Source: Thalassolituus sp. UBA674
Lineage (GTDB): Bacteria; Pseudomonadota; Gammaproteobacteria; Pseudomonadales; Oceanobacteraceae
Assembly: GCA_002298335.1 (NCBI GenBank)
Contig: DBNK01000004.1
Location: forward strand, 151,724-215,723
Reading direction: 5' to 3'
DNA: 64,000 nt
Shown: in pieces, positions 17,739-26,648 of the stretch
How positions within the stretch are numbered: the stretch's first letter is position 1
Layout: each line of letters opens with the position of its first letter
Translations under genes and position numbers: made by a program
The notes under the pieces: generated by a model
The model's input: only the letters and a program-made list of their open reading frames with translations
Told to the model about the DNA's origin: nothing
The model's database searches: none

Positions 17739-18584
17739 ATGTCCGTGGAATTAGTCAAACAGGTCAGGGACGACATCCGCCAGCAACTGCGCAGCGATAA
17801 ACTGGTACTACCCACCCTTCCGGAAATTGCCCTGAGCATCCGCCATGTCGCGGAAGACCCGGACGCCACCATTGATGACATCATCAACTGCCTGACCAAA
17901 GATCCGGCCATGTGCGCCCGCCTGCTGCGTGTGGCCAACAGCCCGCTGGTGCGCAGCCCGGTACCTATCACCGACCTCAACACGGCGATTTCGCGGCTGG
18001 GGATTGATTACACCGCCACGCTGGTCGTCAGCCTCTCCATGCAGCAGCTGTTTCAGGCCACCAATGATCAGATCGATCAGCGCATGCACGATTGCTGGAG
18101 TCAGTCGGTAGCCATCGCTGCGGCGGCGCAGGTACTGGCACGGCATTTCTCGAGCCTGCCGCCGGATCAGGCATTACTGGCCGGTCTGATTCACCAGATC
18201 GGCAAACTGCCGTTGTTGTCGTACGCCGAAAACAACGGCCAGCTGCTGCAGGACGGTGTATCACTGGATTATGTGATGGATAAGCTGCATGCCTCACTGG
18301 GCTCCTACCTTCTCAAAAGCTGGGGGCTGCCAGCTGAGCTGGTTAACGTACCGCGTGAATATCTGGATCTGAAACGCCAGCCGGAAGAAGCGGATCTGAC
18401 TGATCTGGTGCAGGTCACCGTCATCGAAAGCTATGCCGGCACAGAACATCCGCTGGCCTCGGTCAACCGGGCCGAAATCGGGGCTTTCCGTCGTTTAGGG
18501 CTGGAAACCGACAACGACGTCATCATGGATGAAGCCCTGTGTGAGGAAATCGAAGCGACCAAAGCGGTATTCAGCGCTTCCTGA
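17739..18584 (+). CDS. HDOD domain-containing signalling protein
   Basis: 281 aa composed essentially of one HDOD domain (LPTLPEIALSIRHVAEDPDATIDDIINCLTKDP onward), a degenerate relative of HD phosphohydrolases. The metal-binding HD pair is replaced (LIHQIGKLPLL), so catalysis is unlikely; such proteins usually act as scaffolds in signalling. It follows ygfZ by 42 bp and is probably transcribed with it. No partner domain is attached. Confidence 0.85.
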   Translation: MSVELVKQVRDDIRQQLRSDKLVLPTLPEIALSIRHVAEDPDATIDDIINCLTKDPAMCARLLRVANSPLVRSPVPITDLNTAISRLGIDYTATLVVSLSMQQLFQATNDQIDQRMHDCWSQSVAIAAAAQVLARHFSSLPPDQALLAGLIHQIGKLPLLSYAENNGQLLQDGVSLDYVMDKLHASLGSYLLKSWGLPAELVNVPREYLDLKRQPEEADLTDLVQVTVIESYAGTEHPLASVNRAEIGAFRRLGLETDNDVIMDEALCEEIEATKAVFSAS

Positions 18585-18611
18585 TCCGCTCAGAATCTGT
18601 ACTATCAGGAG

Positions 18612-19292
18612 ATGCTGACCTTTCTCCTGACCTGCTTCTTCTGCCTCAGCGCAGGCCTGTGCCTGTGGTTCCTCAGCCGGGCCAGAACCGAACGTGCCCG
18701 GCAGTTACAGGATTTTGCCCTCAATCACCGCTGGCGTTACAGCCCGCGCCAGCCCTTCAGCCGTGAGCTCAGGTTCCGCCAGTTCCGCAGCCTTGCCTGT
18801 GCGGCCTCCGCGTCAGGCCGCCACTGGATTGATCAGGACGACAGCCTGTCTGTCTTTGACTGCAGCACGCTGACCCGGAATGGCGTTGAAGAAACCACCG
18901 TCCTGCTGCTGCACTGTCCGGTAGCCCTTGAGGGGCGCCTGTGTATCAGCCGCCGCCCCTGGCTGAACGAAGACAGCTTCACCCCCACCTATGGCGACCG
19001 CCTGCAACGCCTGACGGATAAGGACCTGCCCCGCAGGCTGGCGGGCTGGTGCTGTTTCAGCGACAGCCGACACCGCATGCGCCGCTGGTTCCTGCCGGAT
19101 GTGATCGGCTGGTTACTGAATCATCCGGGCCTACATGTGGAATGGTCGGATGGCTGGCTGCTGGTGTGCCAGCCCGGTTACCGGATTCAGGCAGATGAAC
19201 TCGACAGGGCAATTGAGGATGTGTTCCTGCTCTCCAGTCATTTACAATCCTCCCACCACGACAACGGAGAGTATGATGAGCAAGCCCAATAA
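18612..19292 (+). CDS. Uncharacterised membrane-anchored protein
   Basis: 226 aa, not recognised. One N-terminal transmembrane segment rich in Cys (LLTCFFCLSAGLCLWFL), then a soluble, Arg- and Trp-rich domain (DSRHRMRRWFLPDVIGWLL). The ATG abuts AGGAG with no spacer, so the true start may lie a few codons in. It sits 27 bp after the HDOD gene, and its 3' end overlaps the DUF4442 gene by 20 bp, implying a shared transcript. Confidence 0.6.
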   Translation: MLTFLLTCFFCLSAGLCLWFLSRARTERARQLQDFALNHRWRYSPRQPFSRELRFRQFRSLACAASASGRHWIDQDDSLSVFDCSTLTRNGVEETTVLLLHCPVALEGRLCISRRPWLNEDSFTPTYGDRLQRLTDKDLPRRLAGWCCFSDSRHRMRRWFLPDVIGWLLNHPGLHVEWSDGWLLVCQPGYRIQADELDRAIEDVFLLSSHLQSSHHDNGEYDEQAQ

Positions 19293-19767
19293 ACTCAGCA
19301 AAACCATGGCCAAAGTCGACCTGCTGCCCGCGGGCTGGCGCGCCGGAGCCCGCTCTTTCATGCTGGGTAAAATCATTCCTTATGCCGGAACGTCGGGGGT
19401 GCGTTTTGAGGTACTGACACCGGAAACCTGCACCGTCACCATCCGCTACCGCCGTAAAGTGGGGAATCACATTGGCACCCTGCACGCCGCTGCCATGGCG
19501 CTGGCGGCTGAATCAGCGACCGGGTTTGTCGCTGCCATGAACGTGCCGGACAACAAGGTTCTGGTCATCAAGACCATGGAACTGAACTATCTGAAGCGCA
19601 CCAAAGGCACGCTGACGGCAACGGCCACCTTAAGCGCGGCGGAACGTCAGCGGATGATTGACGAACCCAAAGGCGAAGTGCTGGTGCCATGCACCCTGTC
19701 CGATGAAACCGGTACGGAATCAGTGAGCGCCAACATGACCTGGGCCTGGACTGAAAAGCGTAAATAA
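19273..19767 (+). CDS. DUF4442 / hotdog-fold thioesterase-like protein
   Basis: 164 aa from ATG 19273 (or the adjacent ATG 19276, which has better spacing from GGAG). The pattern RKVGNHIGTLHAAAMALAAESATGF is typical of DUF4442 hotdog proteins related to PaaI/acyl-CoA thioesterases, where NHxGTLHA sits near the active site. Substrate unknown. Overlaps the preceding gene and is followed by a bidirectional terminator. Confidence 0.82.
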   Translation: MMSKPNKLSKTMAKVDLLPAGWRAGARSFMLGKIIPYAGTSGVRFEVLTPETCTVTIRYRRKVGNHIGTLHAAAMALAAESATGFVAAMNVPDNKVLVIKTMELNYLKRTKGTLTATATLSAAERQRMIDEPKGEVLVPCTLSDETGTESVSANMTWAWTEKRK

Positions 19768-19787
19768 ACGCGCCACCTCACGCCCAT

Positions 19788-19824
19788 AAAAAAAGCCGGA
19801 TCTGTTACCAGACCCGGTTTTTTT
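19788..19824. terminator. Bidirectional intrinsic terminator
   Basis: Run of A, then CCGG-A-TCTG, loop TTAC, CAGA-C-CCGG, then seven T. It lies between the convergent DUF4442 gene (+) and the TPR gene (-) and can serve both. Confidence 0.88.
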
Positions 19825-19841
19825 ATGACCTGCAGAATGAA

Positions 19842-21131
19842 TCAGTTATCACTGGCTGCGGCAATGTACTCACGACGCTGCTGTTCGCTTTCGATAAAGT
19901 CCTGCCACTGGTGAGCGGTTTTCTCCGCTTCCGGGTAACGCCCGGCCTGGAAGAAGGTTGCTGCCGCCGACTCCAGACGGTCCAGATTAAACTGCGCCAG
20001 ACCTTTGATGATCAGAGCCTGCGACGGCAGTTTCAGATCGCCGGAATCCAGCGCTTTATCAGCAAAATCGAGAGCCTGGGTCCACTCCTGACGCTGGGTA
20101 TAAATCTGCGCCAGCTTGAAGTAGTCGAGACCCTTGCCGGATTCCTGCGCCGCTTTGGTCATAGCTACGATGGCGCTGTCGTATTCCTTGGCCAGCATCC
20201 AGGCATCGCCCAGCAGGGACAGATTACGCGCGGATTCTTCAACAACGCCATCTTTCATGCCTTTGCTCAGAACCTGTCCGGCCTTGTAAGGAATATCCAT
20301 ACCCAGCAATGCCTGTGCGTAGTTGATCAGCTCGTTTTCCTTGGTCAGCATTTTCTGGTCGTACGCGGTTTCCAGCGTAGCCAGTTCTTTTTTCGGTGCG
20401 CCCAGTTCGTTATACACAGCCGCCAGCTGCACCCAGTATTCTGACTTCGGATAATTAGCCACCAGCGCTTCCAGATTCTGTGCCAGACCTTTATAGTCTT
20501 TCATCTGGAATAAGGCCGCACGCTCCAGCAGCAGCCAGTTTTCCTGAGGCACACTGCCAGCCTGACGGCGCAGGTTCAGTGCAGTCTGAATATCCTTCAG
20601 CGAGGCAGGGAAGGCCTCCATCTGATACTCAATCTGAGCCCGCAGAACGTAGGAGTCCGCACCGGCTTTCTCTGAACTCTCCATCCAGGTGTTCAGCGTC
20701 TTCAGAGCGTCGCTGTATTTCTCCTGCATCATGTAAAGCTGAGCCAGCGTGAAACGGGTGGTCTGACGCAGACTGTCCGGTGCCTGAGCAATTCCCAGAA
20801 TGGTTTCATACTCACGCGTGGCGTCGTCATAGCGCTCTGCCATCGAATACACGTAGGCGTAGATACTGTGCGTCATCGCCGTTTCATAGGAGTTACGCTT
20901 GCGGCTCTCCAGCTTCTGCAGCAGCTCCAGGGCTCCGGCCGTGTCACCGTTATCCGCCACATCACGGGCTTCTTCGAGCTTTTTATAAATCTCCGGACGC
21001 ATGGTCTGAGTGCGACGTACCCGCGACGAACCGGCGTCTTCTTCCGCGGCCGCTGCAGGCACCAGAGAAATTTTGCCGGGATGGGCACCAAAGGCGGTTA
21101 CCAGAACCAGTGCAATTAGGATTTTTTTCAT
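19842..21131 (-). CDS. Periplasmic TPR protein of a dedicated TonB system
   Basis: 429 aa with a cleavable signal peptide (MKKILIALVLVTAFGAHPG...) and a series of TPR-like helical pairs through most of its length (for example EARDVADNGDTAGALELLQK, YAYVYSMAERYDDATREYE, FKLAQIYTQRQEWTQALDFA). TPR proteins of this kind close TtpC/ExbB/ExbD/TonB operons in marine gammaproteobacteria and may link TonB to its receptors. Last gene of the six-gene minus-strand operon starting at 24865, 22 bp after tonB. Confidence 0.85.
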   Translation of the reverse strand: MKKILIALVLVTAFGAHPGKISLVPAAAAEEDAGSSRVRRTQTMRPEIYKKLEEARDVADNGDTAGALELLQKLESRKRNSYETAMTHSIYAYVYSMAERYDDATREYETILGIAQAPDSLRQTTRFTLAQLYMMQEKYSDALKTLNTWMESSEKAGADSYVLRAQIEYQMEAFPASLKDIQTALNLRRQAGSVPQENWLLLERAALFQMKDYKGLAQNLEALVANYPKSEYWVQLAAVYNELGAPKKELATLETAYDQKMLTKENELINYAQALLGMDIPYKAGQVLSKGMKDGVVEESARNLSLLGDAWMLAKEYDSAIVAMTKAAQESGKGLDYFKLAQIYTQRQEWTQALDFADKALDSGDLKLPSQALIIKGLAQFNLDRLESAAATFFQAGRYPEAEKTAHQWQDFIESEQQRREYIAAASDN

Positions 21132-21153
21132 AGCGTTACCTCCGGCCTCTCAC

Positions 21154-21768
21154 TTATTTTTCAAGTTCAAAACGGATGATGTTACGTACACCCGGCACAT
21201 CCACCGCTTTGCCATCGGACATCTGCGGCTTGTATTTGAACTTCTTCACCGCATCAATCGCCGCGCTGTCGAACATGCCCGGTGGTTCCGCTTCGATCAC
21301 CACAGGGTCAATCACAGTGCCGAGCGAAGAAACCGTAAACTCGACGACGACATAGCCTTCGATCCCCCGCTGGGCAGCCCGGCGCGGATAGGTCGGGGCG
21401 ACTTTCACGATGGGCATCATCTCACCGTCACCACCGGCCCCGGCGAGACCGGCGTCCAGTGCCAGATCTGTGGCGAAATCCAGCGCGCCAACGGACAGAT
21501 CCGATGAGTTTGAGGACATCAGCTCCGGCTTGACCATATCCGGCTTAGGTGGCTCTTTCGGGGCTACCGGCGGCTTTTTCGGCTGACGGTCTTTGGTCTG
21601 AACATCATCGTCCTGCTTGTTCATCACAAAGCTGTGAATACGGCCGTAATCTTCCGGCTTGAGCACTGATCCGCCGCTGTGAATCAGGCTCTGCATCACC
21701 CAGAACACAGCGATGGTGGCCGCCAGCGCGAGGATGAATGCACCGCCCAGTCGGGTCAGCATCGGCAT
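21154..21768 (-). CDS. tonB: TonB energy transducer (TonB2-like, short)
   Basis: 204 aa from ATG 21768, one base after the exbD stop; an in-frame extension overlapping exbD is ignored. One N-terminal transmembrane helix (LGGAFILALAATIAVFWVMQSLI), a Pro/Lys-rich periplasmic linker (PKKPPVAPKEPPKPDMVKPE) and a C-terminal TonB domain (VKVAPTYPRRAAQRGIEGYVVVEFTV ... FKYKPQM). It transmits proton-motive force to outer-membrane receptors. Its immediate neighbours supply the complete energising complex. Confidence 0.93.
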   Translation of the reverse strand: MPMLTRLGGAFILALAATIAVFWVMQSLIHSGGSVLKPEDYGRIHSFVMNKQDDDVQTKDRQPKKPPVAPKEPPKPDMVKPELMSSNSSDLSVGALDFATDLALDAGLAGAGGDGEMMPIVKVAPTYPRRAAQRGIEGYVVVEFTVSSLGTVIDPVVIEAEPPGMFDSAAIDAVKKFKYKPQMSDGKAVDVPGVRNIIRFELEK

Positions 21769-21769
21769 A

Positions 21770-22180
21770 TCACTTGGCCTCTGTCGACAGTGAAACGTCG
21801 TACACACCGGCTGCACGGGCCGCATCCATCACCGCCACAACGGCTTTGGTGTTGGACTCTTCATCCGCCTGAATCACCACAGTACCCTGTGGGTTTTCAG
21901 CGTGCAGACGCTCGATGTTGGCGCGCACCTGGCTGACGTCCACACGGCGTTTGTTGATCCAGATTTCATCCGCTGCGTTAACCGCAATGAGGATGTTGGC
22001 GCGCGGCTTGGCCTGGGCCGTGCTGGCGTCCGGACGGTTCACTTCAATACCGGATTCCTTCACGAATGAAGCCGTCACGATAAAGAAGATGAGCATGATA
22101 AAAACCACGTCCAGCATCGGGGTGATGTCGATTTCACCTTCGGCTTCGGTCTGGTGTGAGCTGGAAAAACTGCGTCTCAT
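21770..22180 (-). CDS. exbD: ExbD biopolymer transport protein
   Basis: 136 aa. One transmembrane helix with the conserved proton-path Asp in ITPMLDVVFIMLIFFIVTASF (D near 24), followed by the periplasmic domain. It forms the proton channel stator with ExbB. 17 bp separate it from exbB and one base from tonB. Confidence 0.95.
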   Translation of the reverse strand: MRRSFSSSHQTEAEGEIDITPMLDVVFIMLIFFIVTASFVKESGIEVNRPDASTAQAKPRANILIAVNAADEIWINKRRVDVSQVRANIERLHAENPQGTVVIQADEESNTKAVVAVMDAARAAGVYDVSLSTEAK

Positions 22181-22197
22181 AATGGGGTTCTCACAAA

Positions 22198-22716
22198 TTA
22201 GTGGTCGAAGGTCAGACGATCTTCAACACGGATTTTTTCACGCTTGATGTAACGGTCGAGCAGTGACTGGGCGAACACACCGGTGATCGCACCCACCATC
22301 CCGGCCATAGTCGGAATGGTTGCCTGAGAGATACCGGAGGCCATCGCTTTCGGACTGCCGGTGCCCTGAAAGGCCATCACATCAAACACGCTGATCATGC
22401 CGTACACGGTGCCGAGCAGACCGAACAGCGGCGCCAGACCAATGAGCATCTTGATGGTGCTCATATTGCTGTCGAGGCCACTGGTCAGGCGGGTCACCAG
22501 ATCATGACGGATCTGGTGCGCTGACCAGGAAGCGCGCTCTTTGCGCCCTTCCCATTCGTTGACTGCGTCCTTCAGCTCACTTTTGTGAAAGAAGGCGAAG
22601 TAGGCAACCCGTTCCAGCACAAACAGCCAGAGAAAGAAAATCAGCAGGAAGATGAGGTTAAGGACGGGCCCCCCCCTCTCCATGAACAGATAAACGGGTT
22701 CGAATAACTCGTACAT
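22198..22716 (-). CDS. exbB: ExbB (MotA/TolQ/ExbB proton channel), short form
   Basis: 172 aa. Three transmembrane helices: one N-terminal and two in the conserved block IGLAPLFGLLGTVYGMISVFDVMAFQGTGSPKAMASGISQATIPTMAGMVGAI. The family proton-channel residues and LLGTV...G signature are intact. It follows the larger TtpC-like channel protein by two bases, the twin-ExbB arrangement of TonB2 systems. Confidence 0.94.
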   Translation of the reverse strand: MYELFEPVYLFMERGGPVLNLIFLLIFFLWLFVLERVAYFAFFHKSELKDAVNEWEGRKERASWSAHQIRHDLVTRLTSGLDSNMSTIKMLIGLAPLFGLLGTVYGMISVFDVMAFQGTGSPKAMASGISQATIPTMAGMVGAITGVFAQSLLDRYIKREKIRVEDRLTFDH

Positions 22717-22718
22717 GA

Positions 22719-24083
22719 TCAGGCAGCTTCTTTGAGTTCAGACTGACGCGCCAGAATACCGGTAGCGCGTTCTTCCAGAATCATGATCAGAGAGCGGCTG
22801 ACGTTGTTGGTCAGGGTGTGCAGGAACACACACGGGATCGCCGCTACCAGACCCAGTACCGTGGTGATCAGTGCCTGGGAAATACCACCGGCCATCAGTT
22901 TCGGATCACCGGTACCGAACAGAGACATGGTTTCGAACACGTCGATCATACCGGTCACGGTACCCAGCAGACCCAGCAGAGGCGCCACCACAGAGATGAT
23001 CTTGATCCAGCCGATACCACGGGTCAGTTTCGGAATTTCAGCGGCAATGGCTTCACCCAGGTGCAGTTCCAGAGTTTCAGTGTCACTGCCTTTGTTGGCG
23101 TTATAGACCGCCATCACGCGGCCCAGAGAGTTGCCTTCATCCGCTGTATCAGACTTCATCTGCTTCATGACTCTGGCTTTCTCGCCCAGCAGCACGATGA
23201 TGCGCCATACCGCCAGCAGGATACCGATCACCGCCAGAGCGAGGATGATGTAACCTACTTCGCCACCCTGCTGTACACGGTCACCCAGTTCCGGAGTCTG
23301 CCCCAGGATAGTGAGCAGCTGACCTTTGGACGGGTCAACCCAGAAGCCGGTCATGCTGTTGCCGGTCGCGGATTCCAGATCAGCAATGGCGCTGGTGTAA
23401 CGGCCGGAAGGCTGCTTATCCAGTTCAACCAGACGTCCGGTTTCCAGATCCCAGTTCAGGTAAAGGCCATTAGCCACGGCGTTGAATGCACCCACACGGG
23501 TCACGTCTTTCTGAGTGGTTTCGCCGTTTGGCATCACCACATCCGCCATGTACTGAGTCACGTCACCGCTGTAGGTGGCTTCGCGCTGAATTTCGAACCA
23601 CAGCTGTTCCAGCTGCTCGATCGACGGCAGTTCTGACGTCGCACCCGCCACACGGATCAGGTCGGTGAGGAACTCATCACGGCCCGGCAGCTGCGAGCTG
23701 ATGACAGAGCCTTCGAATACCGACTTGGTGTCACCAGCCACCTGCTGCAGCACACCGAAGAGTTCTTTCAGAGCGCCCAGACGCTCGGTCAGACGCTCCT
23801 GTGCGTCGGCCAGTGCCTGCTCATTGGTACGGAAGGTTTCTTCTTTCTGGGCGCTCAGAGCTTCCAGACGGGCACGCTCTGCCTGAGCGTCTTTCAGCAG
23901 TTGTTCCTGCTGTGCTCTGGAGCTGTTGAATTCGGCCAGACGCTGGTTGAATTCTTTGTTATCACGCGCCTGACCCTGTTTTACCAGAGACAGCAGGCTG
24001 TCGAGATCAGTGGTTTCAGCCACAGCAGTCAGTGGCAGTGCAGCCGCCAGAACGACGGAGCAGATCAGTTGACGGAATTTCAT
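22719..24083 (-). CDS. TtpC-like large MotA/TolQ/ExbB protein
   Basis: 454 aa. Signal peptide, then a periplasmic coiled coil (about 25-110, rich in Glu/Arg/Gln), a globular periplasmic part, a transmembrane helix (VGYIILALAVIGILLAVWRIIVLL) and a C-terminal ExbB domain (LGLLGTVTGMIDVFETMSLFGTGDPKLMAGGISQALITTVLGLV). This matches TtpC of Vibrio TonB2 systems, which is required for energy transfer to specific receptors. Start overlaps the DUF3450 stop. Confidence 0.88.
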   Translation of the reverse strand: MKFRQLICSVVLAAALPLTAVAETTDLDSLLSLVKQGQARDNKEFNQRLAEFNSSRAQQEQLLKDAQAERARLEALSAQKEETFRTNEQALADAQERLTERLGALKELFGVLQQVAGDTKSVFEGSVISSQLPGRDEFLTDLIRVAGATSELPSIEQLEQLWFEIQREATYSGDVTQYMADVVMPNGETTQKDVTRVGAFNAVANGLYLNWDLETGRLVELDKQPSGRYTSAIADLESATGNSMTGFWVDPSKGQLLTILGQTPELGDRVQQGGEVGYIILALAVIGILLAVWRIIVLLGEKARVMKQMKSDTADEGNSLGRVMAVYNANKGSDTETLELHLGEAIAAEIPKLTRGIGWIKIISVVAPLLGLLGTVTGMIDVFETMSLFGTGDPKLMAGGISQALITTVLGLVAAIPCVFLHTLTNNVSRSLIMILEERATGILARQSELKEAA

Positions 24084-24865
24084 TATTTGGCCTCCTGAGG
24101 AGCAGAGACAGGGACTTTAATCAGATCAGGTGCGGCCTGTTCACGGGCGATACGGATACCGGCAATGACCTTGCTTTTGTAGGCCGGGTCCAGAGGTTCC
24201 CAGCTGTTGGCAGCTTTATTCCAGATGCCCAGTTCTTCACCGTCCAGTGACTGATACATCAGCGCAATGCGGCCGATACGCAGGAAGTCGACTTCACGTT
24301 CCGCGGCACCGCCGGAACTGGCAGCCAGAGTTCCACGGTAAGAATCGATGGTGCGGCCTGCTTCCATTTCGTTCTGGAAGGCTTCCATCACTTTGCGGTA
24401 TTTCTCAGCAACCGTGACATCAGAGCGGCCCATCAGCGCCTGCAGTTTTTCGACGCTGGCCATACGCTCTTCTTTTTTGTACGGCACGTCGGCTTTAACG
24501 AACAGTTCGTACGCATCAATCATGCGCAGCATCAGTGGCATGATCTGGCGCTCAACGAGTGACGCCTGTTCCATGCTGTTTTCAATACCGGCCAGTTCTT
24601 TGTTCTGTGCATTCAGCTGGTTGTCCAGCTGTTCGATATACACATTCAGACCTTCGATTTCTTTCATCAGTGCGCGGTAATCGCGTTCAGCTGACTGAAT
24701 ATCCTTATCCAGAGAATCAATTTTTTTCTGTGACGACTGGGCTTTTTCTACCCGCTCCACACCTTCGTCGACGGCATCGTTCAGCGATGCGGCAAAAGCG
24801 AGGGAAGTGGTCAGCCCGAGGGTGGTGAGTGCCATCGCACTCAGCAGGCGTTTTCTGATAGCCAT
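24083..24865 (-). CDS. DUF3450 periplasmic coiled-coil protein, first gene of the TonB operon
   Basis: 260 aa. Signal peptide (MAIRKRLLSAMALTTLGLTTSLAFA), then a long coiled coil (about 35-110: KIDSLDKDIQSAERDYRALMKEIEGLNVYIEQLDNQ region) and a C-terminal globular part. DUF3450 genes regularly open TtpC-type TonB operons; the molecular role is unknown to me. It shares one base with the downstream gene. Preceded by a strong PhoB-box-like promoter at 24918-24951. Confidence 0.86.
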   Translation of the reverse strand: MAIRKRLLSAMALTTLGLTTSLAFAASLNDAVDEGVERVEKAQSSQKKIDSLDKDIQSAERDYRALMKEIEGLNVYIEQLDNQLNAQNKELAGIENSMEQASLVERQIMPLMLRMIDAYELFVKADVPYKKEERMASVEKLQALMGRSDVTVAEKYRKVMEAFQNEMEAGRTIDSYRGTLAASSGGAAEREVDFLRIGRIALMYQSLDGEELGIWNKAANSWEPLDPAYKSKVIAGIRIAREQAAPDLIKVPVSAPQEAK

Positions 24866-24917
24866 AATAAATTCCTGACGTAAATGTGCCGTTCAAGGGT
24901 GTTCTTTTCAGGCGATG

Positions 24918-24951
24918 AGGATACGGAGAAGAGATGACATTTTTGTGACAG
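24918..24951 (-). promoter_or_regulatory. Candidate PhoB box and -10 upstream of the DUF3450-TonB operon
   Basis: Minus strand: CTGTCACAAAAATGTCAT (24934-24951), 16 of 18 matches to the E. coli-type Pho box, then exactly 10 bases, then TATCCT (24918-24923) as -10. This is the phoA-type spacing, in which the box replaces the -35. The box ends 69 bp upstream of the DUF3450 start codon. Confidence 0.75.
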
Positions 24952-25025
24952 AGATGAAGGAAATATGAAGGAAATATTTCATCCGGCCTGTCTTTCCCGG
25001 CAGCCGATACAAGGCTGGCAGGAAT

Positions 25026-25055
25026 AAAAAAAACGGCACCCTAAGGTGCCGTTTT
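25026..25055. terminator. Intrinsic terminator after the lipoprotein gene
   Basis: Perfect 11-bp stem AAAACGGCACC / GGTGCCGTTTT with loop CTAA and flanking A/T runs, 26 bp downstream of the minus-strand lipoprotein stop and upstream of the Pho-box promoter of the TonB operon. It isolates the two units. Confidence 0.92.
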
Positions 25056-25080
25056 ATGAGGTCAGATAATCTGACAGATC

Positions 25081-26553
25081 TTACTGAACGTTACCGCTGA
25101 ACGTTTCAGCTACGTCGTCCAGAGAACCGTCGATGACCCAGCCAGCCCACCATGCGTCAACAGCAGCAGTACCTGGCTCAACCGCACCGATGTAATCGGT
25201 TGCTTCGAAGGCGAAGCCTGAACCGTTAGCAACAGCAGAGAAAGACACAGCGCTCAGGTCTGCAGCGAAATCGTTGGTGATCGCAACCGCAGAGTCCAGA
25301 GTGATGGCGCTTTCCATACCCACTGTACCGTTCTCAACGTCGGCATCACGCTTGGCGTAGAACTTGTCATCACAAGCGCCGATCACGTTAACCAGAGTGA
25401 CGTCGGAGAAATCGTCAACAGTGTCGTCGCCGTCAGTGTCAGAGTCATCAACACGGACACAGTCATCAAAGTTAACAACCGCAGTGTTGTAGATGCGGGT
25501 GGTCAGAGAACCACGCAGACGCATGCCAGGCTGCAGGCCATCGCCGTTGCTGTTTTCGGCTTTGTTCACTGCAGAACCGATGATGGTGACGTTAGCAACC
25601 GCACCTTCAGTCTGTGGAACGTACTCGTCGTCAGAAGAGTTAGCTTCGATACCGCGTGGGTCGTTGCTGCCCTGAGGCGCAGTGGCATCAGGATTCTTAC
25701 GTACGATAGCGAACTGGATGTTGCCTTTGTAGCCGGTGTCGAAGTCGATATCGTCATCGTCGTTACCGGTCAGTACAGCGTGAGTCACGTTAACAGTACC
25801 ACCGAACCACTCGATACCGTCGTCCAGGTTGTTGTGGATCTGAACGTAGTCGATCTCAGTACCGTGACCAACACCCTGCAGGGTCAGACCGTTGATTTCG
25901 TTGTTAGGACCAGCCACTTTACCGCCTTCGGCGATACGGACGTATTTGATCACACCGCTGTTGTCAGCCGGTTCGTTACCACCGTAGAAACCTACACCAG
26001 TACCGCCTTCACCAACAACGTTACAGACTTCGTCAGTGTTGCCGTCGAAACAGGCGCCAGTGTTACCTGCACCGTACTGAGGAGCAAAGCCCTGTACGAT
26101 CACACCACCCCATTCACCCATGCCGTCAAAGTCATCATCCTGATAAGAGCTGAAGGTGATCGGTGCTTCGGCAGTACCTTCTGCCATCAGTTTGGAACCA
26201 CGGGTAACCAGCAGCACACCGTCGTTCAGGGCACGTACGTGAGTGCCTGGTTCGATGGTCAGAGTTGCACCGTCATCTTTCAGAGCCTGTACGTCAGCCG
26301 CGCTGGAAACGCCACCGTTACCCAGACCAACTTTTACGAAACCGCTCAGGATCCAGGTGGTATCGGCAGTCAGAGTGTAGTCGTCGTTGATGGTACCGCT
26401 CAGAGTACAAACGTCACCGTCACAGCTTACGAATGAAGGCAGCTCAGGAGTTTCCGGAGTATCGCTACCGCCGCCACTGCTGCTTGAACCACCACAGCCA
26501 ACCAGAGTGGCTGAAGCGATGGCAACTGCTAAATAATGCTTTTTGATTTCCAT
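25081..26553 (-). CDS. Large Asp/Gly-rich outer-membrane lipoprotein, probable parallel beta-helix
   Basis: 490 aa. Signal peptide with lipobox LVGC (C near 20), followed by a GSSSSGGGSD linker. The rest has repeating short beta-strand units with Asn/Asp/Gly turns (GGVIVQGFAP, IKYVRIAEGGK, IDYVQIHNNLDDGIEW, THAVLTGNDDDDIDF), suggesting a right-handed beta-helix. No catalytic motif is recognisable. It has its own Pho-box-like promoter, lies between the TonB operon and its likely receptor, and ends in a strong terminator. Probably a surface partner of the receptor; that role is inferred from position. Confidence 0.75.
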   Translation of the reverse strand: MEIKKHYLAVAIASATLVGCGGSSSSGGGSDTPETPELPSFVSCDGDVCTLSGTINDDYTLTADTTWILSGFVKVGLGNGGVSSAADVQALKDDGATLTIEPGTHVRALNDGVLLVTRGSKLMAEGTAEAPITFSSYQDDDFDGMGEWGGVIVQGFAPQYGAGNTGACFDGNTDEVCNVVGEGGTGVGFYGGNEPADNSGVIKYVRIAEGGKVAGPNNEINGLTLQGVGHGTEIDYVQIHNNLDDGIEWFGGTVNVTHAVLTGNDDDDIDFDTGYKGNIQFAIVRKNPDATAPQGSNDPRGIEANSSDDEYVPQTEGAVANVTIIGSAVNKAENSNGDGLQPGMRLRGSLTTRIYNTAVVNFDDCVRVDDSDTDGDDTVDDFSDVTLVNVIGACDDKFYAKRDADVENGTVGMESAITLDSAVAITNDFAADLSAVSFSAVANGSGFAFEATDYIGAVEPGTAAVDAWWAGWVIDGSLDDVAETFSGNVQ

Positions 26554-26589
26554 GGTAATTCCTCTGTGTAATGTGGAAATTCGGTGCAG

Positions 26590-26623
26590 ATTGTTAACCA
26601 GAAAGATGACACTAAAGTTACAG
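26590..26623 (-). promoter_or_regulatory. Candidate PhoB box and -10 upstream of the lipoprotein gene
   Basis: Minus strand: CTGTAACTTTAGTGTCAT (26606-26623); the two heptamers are 11 bp apart (CTGTAAC, GTGTCAT). Ten bases later comes AACAAT (26590-26595) as -10. Weaker than the other two boxes, but with the identical geometry. Confidence 0.6.
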
Positions 26624-26648
26624 CTCTCTGCACCGTTAAACTTTTTTA